A stretch of 64,000 nucleotides of DNA from Eubacteriales bacterium (GCA_024655885.1 JANLFN010000002.1:278179-342178), one strand, 5' to 3'; shown: positions 1-9,662, counted from the stretch's first letter. Notes: generated by a model from the letters alone, not told the origin. Translations and numbers: made by a program.

Positions 1-239
1 CCCGAAACCGAGATCAGGAGTTCAAACATGCTTAACTCTTCGGTTGTACGAAATCCGTACAGGCTCATCACATCCTCCCTTACGTAGAGGTAAGTGTGAA
101 CCTTCACCTCTTCCCCAACCGCGCCCACTGCCTCCAGGGTGGATAAAGCCGTGTATATTTTATAGCCTACGCCGTTGGCTTCCACCACCATATACTCATT
201 GTGCTTATAAGCGAGTTTTCCTCTTATGTATGCAAACAA
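1..239 (-). CDS. ruvA: Holliday junction branch migration protein RuvA (N-terminal part, cut by window edge)
   Basis: Reading the minus strand from a TTG at 239 gives a protein beginning LFAYIRGKLAYK and continuing VVEANGVGYKIYT and REDVMSLYGF. This is the OB-fold domain I of RuvA, which binds the four-way junction and recruits RuvB. A GGAGGT sits 7 bases before the TTG, which decides this unusual start. About 79 residues are visible; the rest lies beyond the window. It follows ruvC on the same strand after 64 bases, the usual ruvCAB order, so they are probably co-transcribed. Confidence 0.9.
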   Translation of the reverse strand, partial: MFAYIRGKLAYKHNEYMVVEANGVGYKIYTALSTLEAVGAVGEEVKVHTYLYVREDVMSLYGFRTTEELSMFELLISVS

Positions 240-303
240 TCCCCGTACCTCCAGTTCTGTAACCATTAAAGCCGCCGAAAGCCTTTATCCGCCATTCCCT
301 GCC

Positions 304-807
304 TCAACCCTTCCGCTCCCGGGTGCCCAGGGCGTTCATCCTGTGCGAATGCCCGTGGCATATGGCCACCGCCAGGGCGTCCGCCGCATCATCCGGTTTG
401 GGTATCTCAGGAAGGTTTAGGATGATCCTGACCATCTGCTGCATCTGGTTTTTATCCGCCCTGCCGTAACCGACAACCGACTGTTTCACCTGCAAGGGCG
501 TGTATTCAAAAACATCAACCCCGGATTTCGCTGCGGCCAGCATCGCCACACCCCGGCCGTGCCCCACGGCCAGCGCTGTCTTTATGTTCTTATTGAAGAA
601 CAGCTCCTCTACCGAAATTGCCTGGGGCGAATATTGTTTTATCAATTTCTCCAGCCCATCGTTAAGAAAAAGCAGCCTTTTCGGCAGTTCCACCGAGGCC
701 TCCGTGGTAATTACCCCATAGTCCACTACCGAAAATTTGTTCCCTTCATATTTTACTACACCATACCCCGTGATTGCAAATCCCGGGTCAATCCCCATAA
801 TGACCAT
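304..807 (-). CDS. ruvC: Crossover junction endodeoxyribonuclease RuvC
   Basis: A 167-residue protein with the RuvC retroviral-integrase fold signature: MGIDPG near the N-terminus carries the first catalytic Asp, ISVEELFF carries a catalytic Glu, and [12 protein letters not shown] near the end supplies the last acidic pair. It resolves Holliday junctions with RuvAB. The open frame extends further upstream to 906, but the family start is the ATG at 807, preceded by GGAGGTG; the upstream extension runs to the edge of the CRISPR array and has no family similarity. Its 5' leader (808-906) lies directly next to the array, so array transcripts may read into ruvC. Confidence 0.93.
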   Translation of the reverse strand: MVIMGIDPGFAITGYGVVKYEGNKFSVVDYGVITTEASVELPKRLLFLNDGLEKLIKQYSPQAISVEELFFNKNIKTALAVGHGRGVAMLAAAKSGVDVFEYTPLQVKQSVVGYGRADKNQMQQMVRIILNLPEIPKPDDAADALAVAICHGHSHRMNALGTRERKG

Positions 808-840
808 AAAGGCACCTCCAGCCCTCTGCGGCGCTTCTAA

Positions 841-874
841 GCGGCGAATCATCGCCGGTTCCGATATTCGCCGC
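841..874. other. Stem-loop in the ruvC leader, between CRISPR array and ruvC
   Basis: GCGGCGAAT at 841-849 is perfectly inverted at 866-874, with a further inner ATCG/CGAT pairing, giving a strong GC-rich hairpin. It lies between the last CRISPR repeat and the ruvC ribosome binding site. It has no T-run, so it is not a standard intrinsic terminator. It could be a processing or attenuation hairpin, or a remnant; its function is inferred only. Confidence 0.4.
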
Positions 875-906
875 AGCTGCGGATTTTCAAACAGAATATT
901 TTGCAA

Positions 907-1068
907 GTCTCAATTCACGCGCCTGTGCAGGGCGCGGCCATCCACTTCCAGTATACCGCATACTGGAGAGAGTTTCAATCCACGCGCCCGTGCGGGGCGC
1001 GACTCTCGCCGTCAAAAACAACTGCGTCCCCACCGGGTTTCAATCCACGCGCCCGTGCGGGGCGCGAC
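907..1068 (-). CRISPR. Minimal type I-C CRISPR array: three 32-bp repeats, two 33-bp spacers
   Basis: Repeats are at 907-938, 972-1003 and 1037-1068; spacers are at 939-971 and 1004-1036. The two repeats nearest cas2 are identical. The one at 907-938 differs at five positions, as expected of the leader-distal terminal repeat, so transcription is on the minus strand. On that strand the repeat contains a 7-bp stem CGCGCCC/GGGCGCG with a 5-base loop and ends in ATTGAAAC, the standard type I-C form processed by Cas5d. Having only two spacers beside a full set of cas genes is unusually short. Confidence 0.93.
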
Positions 1069-1218
1069 AGCTTAAAAAAACATATAGTAAAATCAAGGGC
1101 TCCAGCCCTGTATTCTGCGAACTGTCTGTCATCTATCCTCAAAGCCTTGAAAATCCGACTGAAGTATGCCGTAAGCATCACCTGTCACAGGGGTGCGATG
1201 CGGCCGGAGAAATTATGA
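1069..1218 (-). promoter_or_regulatory. CRISPR leader region
   Basis: The 150 bases between the cas2 stop and the first intact repeat occupy the leader position for a type I-C array. No gene is visible. A clear -35/-10 pair was not identified, so the promoter is inferred from position alone. New spacers would be added at the 1037-1068 repeat. Confidence 0.55.
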
Positions 1219-1524
1219 TCACTTAGGGTTCGCATCAATCAGCAGCACCCCTTCCGGATCATACCCCGTCTTGGCGCCGAAATGCTCGGTGCGGTTCTTC
1301 CAGTTGTCTCCAAGAAAATAGTACCGCAAGCTGTCCGTCTTCGGATCGGCAATGCTTTCCAGGCGGTGCTTCAGCTCTGCAAATTGGGTGGGGTCCACCA
1401 GACATTCAAACACCGAGTTCTGTACCCGTTGCCCGTAATTGACACACTGCTTTGCCACCTTTCGCAAGCGGGTTTTCCCCGCAACCGTTGTGACATTTAC
1501 ATCATAAGTAATCAACACCATCAT
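1219..1524 (-). CDS. cas2: CRISPR-associated endoribonuclease Cas2 (type I-C)
   Basis: A 101-residue protein beginning MMVLITYDVN, the typical ferredoxin-fold beta1 strand with the conserved Asp, followed by the family segments KQCVNYGQRVQNSVFEC and RYYFLGDNWKNR. Cas2 is the structural dimer in the Cas1-Cas2 integrase. The ATG at 1524 follows GAGGTG by 5 bases; an ATG one codon later is also possible. A longer open frame upstream (to 1713) is only an overlap with cas1 in another frame. It is the last gene before the array. Confidence 0.93.
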   Translation of the reverse strand: MMVLITYDVNVTTVAGKTRLRKVAKQCVNYGQRVQNSVFECLVDPTQFAELKHRLESIADPKTDSLRYYFLGDNWKNRTEHFGAKTGYDPEGVLLIDANPK

Positions 1525-1534
1525 TGTCTGCACC

Positions 1535-2566
1535 TCATTTCCAGATAAACGGCGGATAGTCCTCCAGGTCTCCCCGCATGTGCCTTGCCAGCAGCATAGC
1601 TTGCACATACGGAACAAGGCCCAGGGGGATTCTTTCTTCCAGGTAAGGATGGATGATTTCCTCCTGCTTTCGCTTTTGCCAGGCGGTGAGGACTTCCTTG
1701 CGCGTATCCTCATCCATAATCACGGCACCGTTTTCTTTAATCACAAAGCCCCCGGATGAGACCTGGTTCCGGTTGACCAGCGTCACAGCCAGCCGGTCTG
1801 CGAAATGGGGCCTTAACTCTTCCATGATATCCAATGCCAGGCTCGGCCGTCCGGGGCGGTCCCTGTGAAGAAATCCTACCTGCGGGTCCAGTCCCACACT
1901 TTCCAACGCTGCAACTGCCTCATGGGTAAGCAGGGTATACAGGAACGACAGCAGCGCGTTAATGCGGTCTGTGGGCGGACGCCTGTTCCTGCCTGTCATG
2001 CAAAAGTCCTCCTTTTGATTCAGAATCAACTCATTAAAGCATGAAAAGTACAAATGTGCCGCTTCTCCCTCAATTCCCCGGACTGCATCACTGTTCTCAG
2101 CCTTTTCCAGTCTCTGGGGCATGGCCGCCAGCCACTGCAATGTATTCTCCAGCAATTCCCTATCAACCGATTCGGGATGGTCCCGCAGCGCACGGTGCAG
2201 CACGGCGCGGCAGTTGACCACCTTCGCCGTAATAAACCGTCGGGACAGTCTCAAGGAAACGGCCTCATCATCGGACCAGCGGTACTGCGTGCGCCGGAGA
2301 AGAACATTTCCCGAGATATTCCCGGTAACGCGTCCCATGAATCTGCCGTATTCCGTTAAAAATGAAAGTGCGACACCCCGCTCGCAGCAGAGATACATCA
2401 GTCCGGGGCTTGCTCCCGCAAAGCCGAAGCAGATGATCCCCTCCAGGTTGTGAACTGGAATGCGGAACCGGATTTCATCCTTGACTTTCACCAGCACATT
2501 TTCATTTTCACACGCCAGATAGGCATCCGGCATCGTCACATAAAGTGTATTTAAAAGTTTTCTCAA
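1535..2566 (-). CDS. cas1: CRISPR-associated endonuclease/integrase Cas1 (type I-C)
   Basis: A 343-residue protein, the usual length for Cas1 of this subtype. It begins LRKLLNTLYVT, and has HNLEGIICFG, RRTQYRWSD, GIEGEAAHLYF (a catalytic Glu) and HRDRPGRPSLALDIMEELRP (catalytic His and acidic residues). It integrates spacers with Cas2. The start is a TTG at 2566 with GGAGGTGG seven bases upstream; the TTG overlaps the cas4 stop codon in a TTGA, indicating translational coupling. Confidence 0.93.
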   Translation of the reverse strand: MRKLLNTLYVTMPDAYLACENENVLVKVKDEIRFRIPVHNLEGIICFGFAGASPGLMYLCCERGVALSFLTEYGRFMGRVTGNISGNVLLRRTQYRWSDDEAVSLRLSRRFITAKVVNCRAVLHRALRDHPESVDRELLENTLQWLAAMPQRLEKAENSDAVRGIEGEAAHLYFSCFNELILNQKEDFCMTGRNRRPPTDRINALLSFLYTLLTHEAVAALESVGLDPQVGFLHRDRPGRPSLALDIMEELRPHFADRLAVTLVNRNQVSSGGFVIKENGAVIMDEDTRKEVLTAWQKRKQEEIIHPYLEERIPLGLVPYVQAMLLARHMRGDLEDYPPFIWK

Positions 2567-3258
2567 AAATTGTCCACCTCCGCACGGCACATCCGTGCCA
2601 GATAATCGCTCACAGAACGGGGGTGCAGTGTCAAAGCGGGCTGGCATTGCTCAACCAGGGAGCACTGGGAACATCGCTTGCCTTTTTGGGCTTTGGGCGT
2701 CCTTCCTTCCGAGGCCAGCCTGTGCATGTGAGCTGCCAGGTCGGCTGTGTGTTTTCGCAGTACATCATCCAGAACCACTTTTTCCCGGTGCCTGGTTTGA
2801 CCATAATACAGCGCTCCGTATTCAATCCTCAGCTCCAGCATCTCCTCCAGAGCCATGGCCTGGGCGCAGAGCTGCACGGCATCTCTGTCATCGGGCTTCG
2901 GTCTCCCCCGCTTATACTCCACCGGAACGGGCCGCCACCATCCCTTCTGCTTTTCCAGCCGGCAGCAAAAGCCCGGGACAGAGTTGTCCTCTCTATAGAA
3001 TTCCACCACATCCGCCGTACCGCCAAGGCCTAAAATGTGCGACACAACCGGCATAGCTCTTACAACCCTTAGATTTTTCCGGGTTTCATCCTCGTCGAAA
3101 TCATCCACCCGCTCATGAAGGTATTTTCCCTCCACGGTGCGCACATTTTCCTCCCAGACCTGCTCGATATGAATAAGCGCCCACTGTCTCTCGCAGAAAG
3201 CCATGTGCTGGATGCCGGAGAGGAGCAGCAGGTCGTCGTCCGAATATATCGCCGTCAA
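2563..3258 (-). CDS. cas4: CRISPR-associated exonuclease Cas4 (type I-C)
   Basis: A 231-residue PD-(D/E)XK nuclease with the Fe-S cysteine layout of Cas4: one Cys in MAFCERQWALIH near residue 22 and three in KRCSQCSLVEQCQP near residue 200. The nuclease core is visible as GLGGTADVVEF and VPVEYKRGRPK. Cas4 trims prespacers and helps select the PAM with Cas1-Cas2. The start is a TTG at 3258 behind AGGGGG, 14 bases after the cas7 stop; the stop overlaps the cas1 start. Confidence 0.92.
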   Translation of the reverse strand: MTAIYSDDDLLLLSGIQHMAFCERQWALIHIEQVWEENVRTVEGKYLHERVDDFDEDETRKNLRVVRAMPVVSHILGLGGTADVVEFYREDNSVPGFCCRLEKQKGWWRPVPVEYKRGRPKPDDRDAVQLCAQAMALEEMLELRIEYGALYYGQTRHREKVVLDDVLRKHTADLAAHMHRLASEGRTPKAQKGKRCSQCSLVEQCQPALTLHPRSVSDYLARMCRAEVDNF

Positions 3259-3272
3259 GGAATACCCCCTGC

Positions 3273-4124
3273 TTAGAAACCATCAATGATTTCCGGCGTC
3301 AAGCCGTCTAATGGTTCAAGCTTGATGTCATAGTCTGTAGTATCTCTTGGTTCATTCACACCGGGCTTTACAGAGACCTGCAACGACCGATGCACTTTAG
3401 CAGAAGGGTATTGCCCGTTTCTGCAATTATGCTGCCACCAATAGATCTTATATACCTCCATACTGCCCTCCGGTCTTGCAGAAGACGCATCATTCTGAAA
3501 CAGGTGAATCAAAGCATCTTTGATTGATTCTGCGTCTTCCTCGCTGAAACCTGTTTTGTCGGCAAGCTGGGGATTTATGCTTCCATAGAATATATACAAA
3601 CCATGATCCACACGATGTTTCATCCCCATGGTATCCGAAGCCTTTCTTTTTCCGTCGCCTTCACCGCTTACGCTTTTTGTGATCTGAATGCTTGACACGC
3701 TGACAGGACTGACGCTAAAGGCAGAATGGATGGATACCGGCCCCCGGATCCCTATAGAAACTCCTTTATCTTCGCCGCCTTTAAAAGCAAAAACCTGTCC
3801 AAAAGCCCGGACATCCAACCATTTCTTGCATGCTTCCAGTTGAAATCGTTCTTCATCTTTTTGAAAATCTTTTAATTCCCCATCCGCTCTGGCCCGAAGG
3901 CTCCTATATCCATCCACCCTGTTGTCGTCCGACTGGACAAAAATAGCCTTTCCAGCCTCCAGCAAGCGATTTCTTATCTTACGTTTAATACAGACATCAG
4001 AAATCTCTCCAAGTCCGTCATAATTAATCCGGGGACGGTTTCCATTTAAAGGGTCGCCGTTTGGATTTGCGTTTTTCACATGAATAATTACGGCAAAATC
4101 AATTTTGTTTTTTAACGTTTCCAT
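3273..4124 (-). CDS. cas7: Type I-C Cascade backbone subunit Cas7 (Csd2)
   Basis: A 283-residue protein with the Csd2 opening FAVIIHVKNANPNGDP and the segment RPRINYDGLGEISDVC, then GVSIGIRGPVSIHSAFS. Cas7 polymerises along the crRNA spacer. AAGGAGG lies six bases before the ATG. It sits between cas8c and cas4, the normal type I-C order. Length and motifs look intact. Confidence 0.93.
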   Translation of the reverse strand: METLKNKIDFAVIIHVKNANPNGDPLNGNRPRINYDGLGEISDVCIKRKIRNRLLEAGKAIFVQSDDNRVDGYRSLRARADGELKDFQKDEERFQLEACKKWLDVRAFGQVFAFKGGEDKGVSIGIRGPVSIHSAFSVSPVSVSSIQITKSVSGEGDGKRKASDTMGMKHRVDHGLYIFYGSINPQLADKTGFSEEDAESIKDALIHLFQNDASSARPEGSMEVYKIYWWQHNCRNGQYPSAKVHRSLQVSVKPGVNEPRDTTDYDIKLEPLDGLTPEIIDGF

Positions 4125-4181
4125 CCTAATCCTCCTTTATTTCACTTTTAATTTTCGTGAGCAAATGATCCGAAATTCTTC

Positions 4182-6137
4182 TCAGTGTCCGCCTGTGATT
4201 TTGTCTTCATCCGTTTGTTTCTTATCTCCTTCTTCTTTGTTTCTAAGCGCCTCACACTGACAGTGATATCCCAGCAGAAATTCACCACTCAGTTTCTTAT
4301 CGCTAATGAAGTCATCAGGTTCAAACATTGCAATCACTTCGGATATCAAACGCTGCCGCTTCAATGATTTACCGCCTAACCTGGCTTTATAGGGGGATAG
4401 TGCCAGTTCGATCGTTCTCCATGTAGTATACGGGCGATCTGCAAATCGCTGCATAAGTCTGGCTGCATTTGTCTGGCGTTCTTCTCCCACATCATTCAAT
4501 GCCCATTGTTCCAAATCATCTGCCAAGGCCAGCAGCCTGCCGTATAAGTAATCTCTAGTTTTTCGGTTTTTATCCAGAGACATGTTAAGCCCCTCCTTTT
4601 CATGCAATTTTTTATAAAGTGAACAAGCAATGCTAAGCGTTTTGTTCCACTCCCTGGGTTCCATGCCGATTCTGTTGGAAGCCCTTCGGACAGCTGAATC
4701 TACAAGATCCTTCGGTATTTTCCGTCCATCGATAATACAGGGGAGAATCCGTTCAACGGTTGCACTTCGCAGCTTATCGTCAAGATTTTTTCCGTAAGCC
4801 GCCTCTGCGATATCGCTTGGAGCAGGAGCCCCGACAAATCGAAGATACTTTTTTTTAGAGCTCCCTTTTTTGGGCTTCGATAATTCGACATACCGGTAAT
4901 CGTGAAACCATGAACAAGTTTCATGCCAGTTATCAATTCTTTTGAGAAAATCCGAACCTGTCAGCTCCCTGTAAAAGACAATTGCCATTCTACCCGTTGT
5001 GACCGAATCCATTCCCATAACCACCACATCCGTCGTATCACCTAGTTCGACACTGTAACCGGCGATTTTCCTCTTAAGCTTTTGTGCCAATTCCTGGGCG
5101 GTGGACACCGAATATTCGGAATCACTTTGAATGGAAGCAAAGCCAAGCATTGTAAAAGGGTCTGCCAGCGGGTCAGGTATATCCTTGCCGGAAGTGGCCC
5201 ATGCCACAACGGTTAAACCCGGTTCCCTGCCTTTTCCTTCATAAAAAACCCTACCCTGTCTTGCAATCAACCAGCGCAAAGCATTATGAGCCTTCTGGGT
5301 TACTTCACAACCTACACCGCAAGCTTGTTCCGCTGTCAGAAAGCGACCGCGGAAAGTAAAGCCGCTTGTGTCATTGGAAGAAATCAGCTTGGCTTTATCT
5401 CCGTCATTTCTTAATTTTGCCGGATGCTGTTCCGCTGAAGGAATTACTGTTCCGGTAACATAACAAAAATCTCTTCCTCCTTTCGTTGATAAATAGTAGT
5501 TGATCCAGCTTTCAAATAGACCTGAATCAGTCCATACAGCGGCTTGTTGCTCACCGGGAATTTCAACAATCCAACGCACAAAAGCATCTTCCTGAGGTGA
5601 ATCCGGAGCATCTTTCACTATTTTCCTGTTCCACTTTTTTAACAGCTTTCCATCTTCACCGATAAATAGAACTTGATGGTCCACCAGGTCCTTGATCACA
5701 TTTCCTTTCTCAATGTACTTCAATACCGCTTTAGCTTTTGGGTGTGAATAGTCGGACTCACACCACGCTTTTAGGTCTCTTTTATAATTCTCATATGGCT
5801 CTTTCGGATTGGACAAATAACCAAATGTTACTTCACCGCCATATTCGATGAAATCCATAGCAATATATTGAAGCTTGTCACACAGCGGATGATTTACCGG
5901 CTTTGATCCGGCTCTGCCTCCTGAACTTTCAGTGCAGGGCACAATAGTTCTTGATTCTTCCTTTGGAACGAATCGGGCCCTCTTAAAATTGCCGTCTCCG
6001 TCAATGACGATCTCAATTTGGGCTTTCTGCGTGGTATGACAGATTGGCAAGAGCGGCATTTCATCATCGTTAGTAATAATTCCGATCTTAGATTTACAGG
6101 CGTCATAGGTTTCGTAAAGCTTCTGTATCCAGTTCAT
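4182..6137 (-). CDS. cas8c: Type I-C Cascade large subunit Cas8c (Csd1)
   Basis: A 651-residue protein beginning [14 protein letters not shown], with [25 protein letters not shown] and [11 protein letters not shown] near the C-terminus, all typical of Csd1/Cas8c. It recognises the PAM and recruits Cas3; in type I-C an internal translation product can also supply the small subunit (known from other systems). Its ATG overlaps the cas5 stop in ATGA. The length is within the usual 550-650 range or slightly above, with no sign of damage. Confidence 0.92.
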   Translation of the reverse strand: MNWIQKLYETYDACKSKIGIITNDDEMPLLPICHTTQKAQIEIVIDGDGNFKRARFVPKEESRTIVPCTESSGGRAGSKPVNHPLCDKLQYIAMDFIEYGGEVTFGYLSNPKEPYENYKRDLKAWCESDYSHPKAKAVLKYIEKGNVIKDLVDHQVLFIGEDGKLLKKWNRKIVKDAPDSPQEDAFVRWIVEIPGEQQAAVWTDSGLFESWINYYLSTKGGRDFCYVTGTVIPSAEQHPAKLRNDGDKAKLISSNDTSGFTFRGRFLTAEQACGVGCEVTQKAHNALRWLIARQGRVFYEGKGREPGLTVVAWATSGKDIPDPLADPFTMLGFASIQSDSEYSVSTAQELAQKLKRKIAGYSVELGDTTDVVVMGMDSVTTGRMAIVFYRELTGSDFLKRIDNWHETCSWFHDYRYVELSKPKKGSSKKKYLRFVGAPAPSDIAEAAYGKNLDDKLRSATVERILPCIIDGRKIPKDLVDSAVRRASNRIGMEPREWNKTLSIACSLYKKLHEKEGLNMSLDKNRKTRDYLYGRLLALADDLEQWALNDVGEERQTNAARLMQRFADRPYTTWRTIELALSPYKARLGGKSLKRQRLISEVIAMFEPDDFISDKKLSGEFLLGYHCQCEALRNKEEGDKKQTDEDKITGGH

Positions 6138-6853
6138 GGAACTGCCTCCTCTTCCGTCCAGCCTTCCAAAATCCCCTCTTCCTCTAATCCGGATGAAGCA
6201 ATGGGCTTTGCGGTCATTGATTTTACGGACTTACAGACCGTACAGCTCTCGGGACGGATAAACTCCACAATGCCATTCATCATTTTGGGTCTCCAGAACC
6301 TGGCCCTTAATTCGCTCTTCCCACATTCATCGGGATAATCAAAGCCATGGAACATCAAGCCAAAGGTAAGTTCACCATAGGAATCATAAAACCCTTCGCC
6401 CTGACCAAACCGGCAAGGCTCCACATAGCCTTGGCATTCTCGCGCTCCAAGGAAAATATCCCTTCTGCCCCCCCTTTCTATCATCCGTTTGGCAACAAAA
6501 TAATGCTTATTCTCATTTCTGTCCTTTGCCATATCTTCCCGGTTGAAGTTCCATTCGAAATGGGCCTGTATCTGATATTCCACATCAGAAAGATAGGTAT
6601 AGATGGAGAGAGAATTCCCGCCGCTATAATCCAGCGGTTTTACACTCCGGGTTTCAGTCCGTATCGCTTTGATTACACGGAGCTTGTCAATAATCCAGAC
6701 AAGGGTGGGTTTCCAGTAAACGGATTCCATGATTCCTTTCAAAGCTTGATACGTTGGAATCTGATAAGAACATTTTTCTCCGCCAATTTTAGTCAGCGGG
6801 TCGGTAAACAGGGCGTATCTGCCATACACCTTAAACTCTACCTTGTTTTTCAT
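6134..6853 (-). CDS. cas5: Type I-C Cas5d (Csd5), crRNA-processing subunit
   Basis: A 239-residue RAMP protein beginning [19 protein letters not shown], with [44 protein letters not shown] and [19 protein letters not shown]. In type I-C this subunit replaces Cas6 and cuts pre-crRNA; no cas6 is present here, in agreement. AAGGAGGTG precedes the ATG at 6853, which excludes the 18 extra upstream codons. It starts 11 bases after the cas3 helicase stop. Confidence 0.92.
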   Translation of the reverse strand: MKNKVEFKVYGRYALFTDPLTKIGGEKCSYQIPTYQALKGIMESVYWKPTLVWIIDKLRVIKAIRTETRSVKPLDYSGGNSLSIYTYLSDVEYQIQAHFEWNFNREDMAKDRNENKHYFVAKRMIERGGRRDIFLGARECQGYVEPCRFGQGEGFYDSYGELTFGLMFHGFDYPDECGKSELRARFWRPKMMNGIVEFIRPESCTVCKSVKSMTAKPIASSGLEEEGILEGWTEEEAVP

Positions 6854-6864
6854 GTGGCACCTCC

Positions 6865-8748
6865 TTAGCATATAAGAAATTCCATTTGATTCTCTTGAGA
6901 AAGGCATATGCCGTATTGAACGCTATAATATTGTTTATCCAAATAAAAAACACCAGTATCTTTTTGAACTTCATGAATAATCCCCTGTCTCAGCAATCTA
7001 TCCAGCATATACAAATACACATTGATTGAATACATTTGAGCCTCTCTCAGCAATTTGTATTGTTTCTCAAGGTTCCGTGCGGCACACAGCTCTTTGATGA
7101 TTCTTTCACCTTCCTTCTGATAAGGAACGATTATGCCACGTGTAGACGAATCAATGGCCTGAAAAACCTCGGAGGCTGTCATAAAAGATTGGCACAACGG
7201 TATTTTGGGGTGTGAATTGTTGTTTTGTCTTTTATACGCATCCACAGAGTATTTATTTGTTGACAGGAGTTCAAATAAGCTGTCCTCCCTGCCGACCTTT
7301 GAATGGCTGTCTACAGGATAACCCATTTTTGCAGACCTTTCGTAAAAATAGTATTGATAATATCGTTCTATGGCTTTAAAGCCCAAAATATCATAATCAA
7401 ACTTTTCGGGGCTTGTTTTATACTCACTTAACACACGCTCTGCTTTATCTCTGCCCATTCGGATATCTTCCAGCCTATGGAGATTTTCGTCCTTGGGATT
7501 GACGATAAAAACCCTCCCAAGGCCGGCTCTTGAGCCATTCCGATTGCAGCGACCTGCGGCCTGTGCAATGGAATCAAGTCCCGCCAGATAGCGGATGACG
7601 GTGCCAAAATCGATATCCACACCTGCTTCAATCATCTGGGTGCTGACGCAAATGGTGGGTTTTCCGGCGGTCAAATTGTTTCTGAGTCTGTCCAATACAT
7701 CCATGCGGTGCTTGGGATACATGCCCGTACTGAGGTGAAAAACCTCAGCTTCCGGATGATTTTGCAGCACTTTATAAAGGTTGACGGCCGAGTCTTTTGT
7801 ATTCACCACCGTCAAAACACTTCCGGTTTGCTGTAATTCCTTTTTTACAAGACCAGCCACTTCCAGGTTTGTCCAGCCCCCAATTTTGCATTGGTCATAA
7901 ACTTCAACCCTTTTTAACTCATTAAATAGTTTCTGGGCATCCGGCATCATCTGCTGTTCGGATGTGATGTGCAGCGCTCTTTGGGAAGGGATTATTTTCC
8001 CTAGCAGCGGCTGTGTGGCTGTGCAGAGGACCACTGTAGAACCGCAGGCGTGGATCAAAAATCGAATTGCCAGATTGAAAAGATGCACACATCGGACTGG
8101 AAGGGTTTGAATCTCATCGAAAATAAGCACTGCGTTCGCAAGCTGATGCATTCTTCTGGCACTCCTGGTTCCATAACCAAATAAAGTCTCCAGGAACTGA
8201 ACCATGGTGGTAAAAACTACAGGCGCATCCCAATTTTCGGATAGCAGCTTTTGTCTGGTGTTTTCCTCTTCGGGCGTTAAATTGGAATGATGCTCCAGCA
8301 CAATACGGCTTGAATAAAATCCCTCATTGGTCTTTTCCTCCAGAATTTCCCTCACTTTTTGTGCGTTCTGATCAATGATCGAAGTGTATGGAATCACATA
8401 GATAATCCTGTCCATATGATACCTGTCCGCATGGTTCAGGGCAAAGCGCAGGCTGGAAAGGGTTTTTCCTCCCCCTGTGGGCACTGTTAATTGATAAAGT
8501 CCTTTCGGCTTTTTCGAAAAAATCAGGCACTGTTCAGAAATCTCTTGCCGCAGTACATCAACCTTATTTTGGTTCCTGAATTTACTTATTTCGCCATTCA
8601 ATTTTTCAATCAGAACCGACCAGGGTACATAATTCCCTTGATTTCTTATGCTTTCTTGGTCAGGAAATTCAAAAATCGCCGTATTCAGCCTGTCTGCATC
8701 AATGAGACAACTGAAAAGGAATCTTACTAATAACCCGATCTTAAACAT
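6865..8748 (-). CDS. cas3: Cas3 helicase part (frame-split from the HD nuclease)
   Basis: A 627-residue superfamily 2 helicase: Walker [18 protein letters not shown], Walker [11 protein letters not shown] (DEIQ in place of DEAH), and motif [16 protein letters not shown]. Cas3 unwinds and degrades target DNA recruited by Cascade. The ATG at 8748 has no good ribosome binding site, and the frame stays open upstream of it to about 8835, encoding NQKIKSIFDENDSKETY, which is ordinary Cas3 linker sequence. The fused type I-C Cas3 is therefore broken here: the HD part ends in another frame at 8811. It may still be made by re-initiation or frameshifting, or be non-functional. Confidence 0.85.
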   Translation of the reverse strand: MFKIGLLVRFLFSCLIDADRLNTAIFEFPDQESIRNQGNYVPWSVLIEKLNGEISKFRNQNKVDVLRQEISEQCLIFSKKPKGLYQLTVPTGGGKTLSSLRFALNHADRYHMDRIIYVIPYTSIIDQNAQKVREILEEKTNEGFYSSRIVLEHHSNLTPEEENTRQKLLSENWDAPVVFTTMVQFLETLFGYGTRSARRMHQLANAVLIFDEIQTLPVRCVHLFNLAIRFLIHACGSTVVLCTATQPLLGKIIPSQRALHITSEQQMMPDAQKLFNELKRVEVYDQCKIGGWTNLEVAGLVKKELQQTGSVLTVVNTKDSAVNLYKVLQNHPEAEVFHLSTGMYPKHRMDVLDRLRNNLTAGKPTICVSTQMIEAGVDIDFGTVIRYLAGLDSIAQAAGRCNRNGSRAGLGRVFIVNPKDENLHRLEDIRMGRDKAERVLSEYKTSPEKFDYDILGFKAIERYYQYYFYERSAKMGYPVDSHSKVGREDSLFELLSTNKYSVDAYKRQNNNSHPKIPLCQSFMTASEVFQAIDSSTRGIIVPYQKEGERIIKELCAARNLEKQYKLLREAQMYSINVYLYMLDRLLRQGIIHEVQKDTGVFYLDKQYYSVQYGICLSQENQMEFLIC

Positions 8749-8810
8749 ATAGGTTTCTTTAGAGTCGTTTTCATCAAAAATGGATTTGATTTTTTGATTG
8801 ATTAAAGTTA

Positions 8811-9368
8811 CTAGGAGTGGTCTGAAAGTAATTCTTCAACCTTCGATTTAATATCCTTCTCCAGGTTGACTAAAGATTCTTTTGTCCGTGTTTTTTCCTC
8901 TGATTTTTTGATGCGCCTTGAGAAATTATCTTCTCCCTCGGGTGTCAAGCAGTCTATCAAGCCAGAGTGATGTGAAGCAATTGTTAAGGCCAGTATTTGT
9001 GAAACGAACAGGCTTTCATTGCCTTTGTCTGAAAAATAGCGGTGTATGACCTGGGCACCCGCACTGGAGTGATCCGGTTTCCCTTTTTGCCTACTTATAT
9101 CTATAGAATCATCTCCATCCGGATCATCCAAACCGACGGCTGAACGGATATACTGGTCAAATTCCTGAGTCGCTTTTCCGAGGTCATGCAAAAGTCCAAT
9201 TAATTCACCCGGCTTTTCAAGACCTATTTTAGTTGCAAAGCGGCCTGCTAAAGAAGAAGTCTCTTTCAAGTGCTGCCATAAATCTTGGGTTTTCCCGTCG
9301 GCTTCACGCCGATGCGCAATAAACTGCTTTTTAATATTTGCATGAATATCTGCGTGTTCATCTTGCAT
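8811..9368 (-). CDS. cas3: Cas3 HD nuclease part (frame-split N-terminal region)
   Basis: A 185-residue protein with the HD motif ELIGLLHDLGKATQEFDQYI and later metal-site histidines in PDHSSAGAQVIHRYF and ASHHSGLID. This is the nuclease that degrades DNA. The ATG at 9368 follows AAGGAGGGG. The frame ends at a TAG at 8811-8813, while the helicase frame (shifted by -1) is open from 8835 onward, so a single-base change in 8814-8835 separates the halves. HD and helicase parts are separate proteins in some other type I systems, so activity in trans is conceivable. First gene of the cas operon. Confidence 0.86.
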   Translation of the reverse strand: MQDEHADIHANIKKQFIAHRREADGKTQDLWQHLKETSSLAGRFATKIGLEKPGELIGLLHDLGKATQEFDQYIRSAVGLDDPDGDDSIDISRQKGKPDHSSAGAQVIHRYFSDKGNESLFVSQILALTIASHHSGLIDCLTPEGEDNFSRRIKKSEEKTRTKESLVNLEKDIKSKVEELLSDHS

Positions 9369-9643
9369 TCTGCTCCCCTCCTTCAGGCAGTAGCTTATCT
9401 TATATACCAGTCAGCCTACGCCTGTTTCCGTTTCCCTCTTCCATATATAGCATTCACGCCCATCATAAATAAATCTCATTAAAGCCTTTTATTTAGCCAA
9501 ATTTGACAAAATATATCAAAAATTTGAATAATGTAGATTTTATTCCACATATTATCTTATATTAATGAAAAGATAAAGACAAGCCGATTTTAGAATAATT
9601 TTGACAAAATAAGCATAAACAATTACCTCAGATTTTAGAAACT

Positions 9644-9662
9644 CATAAGTTTGCAACTTATG
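9644..9662. promoter_or_regulatory. Perfect palindrome, operator-like
   Basis: CATAAGTT at 9644-9651 is perfectly inverted at 9655-9662 around a TGC centre. This 19-bp dyad, about 57 bases upstream of the argG -35 and within the divergent cas/argG region, has the size of a repressor operator. Its binding protein is unknown. Confidence 0.45.

Noticed and set aside
900..1226. Short open frames through the CRISPR array
   Set aside because: They translate the GC-rich repeats and spacers; the repeat structure explains them.
8749..8838. Programmed -1 ribosomal frameshift in cas3
   Set aside because: The frame relation fits, but no X-XXY-YYZ slippery site or clear stimulatory hairpin was seen, so a plain frameshift or sequencing error is more likely.
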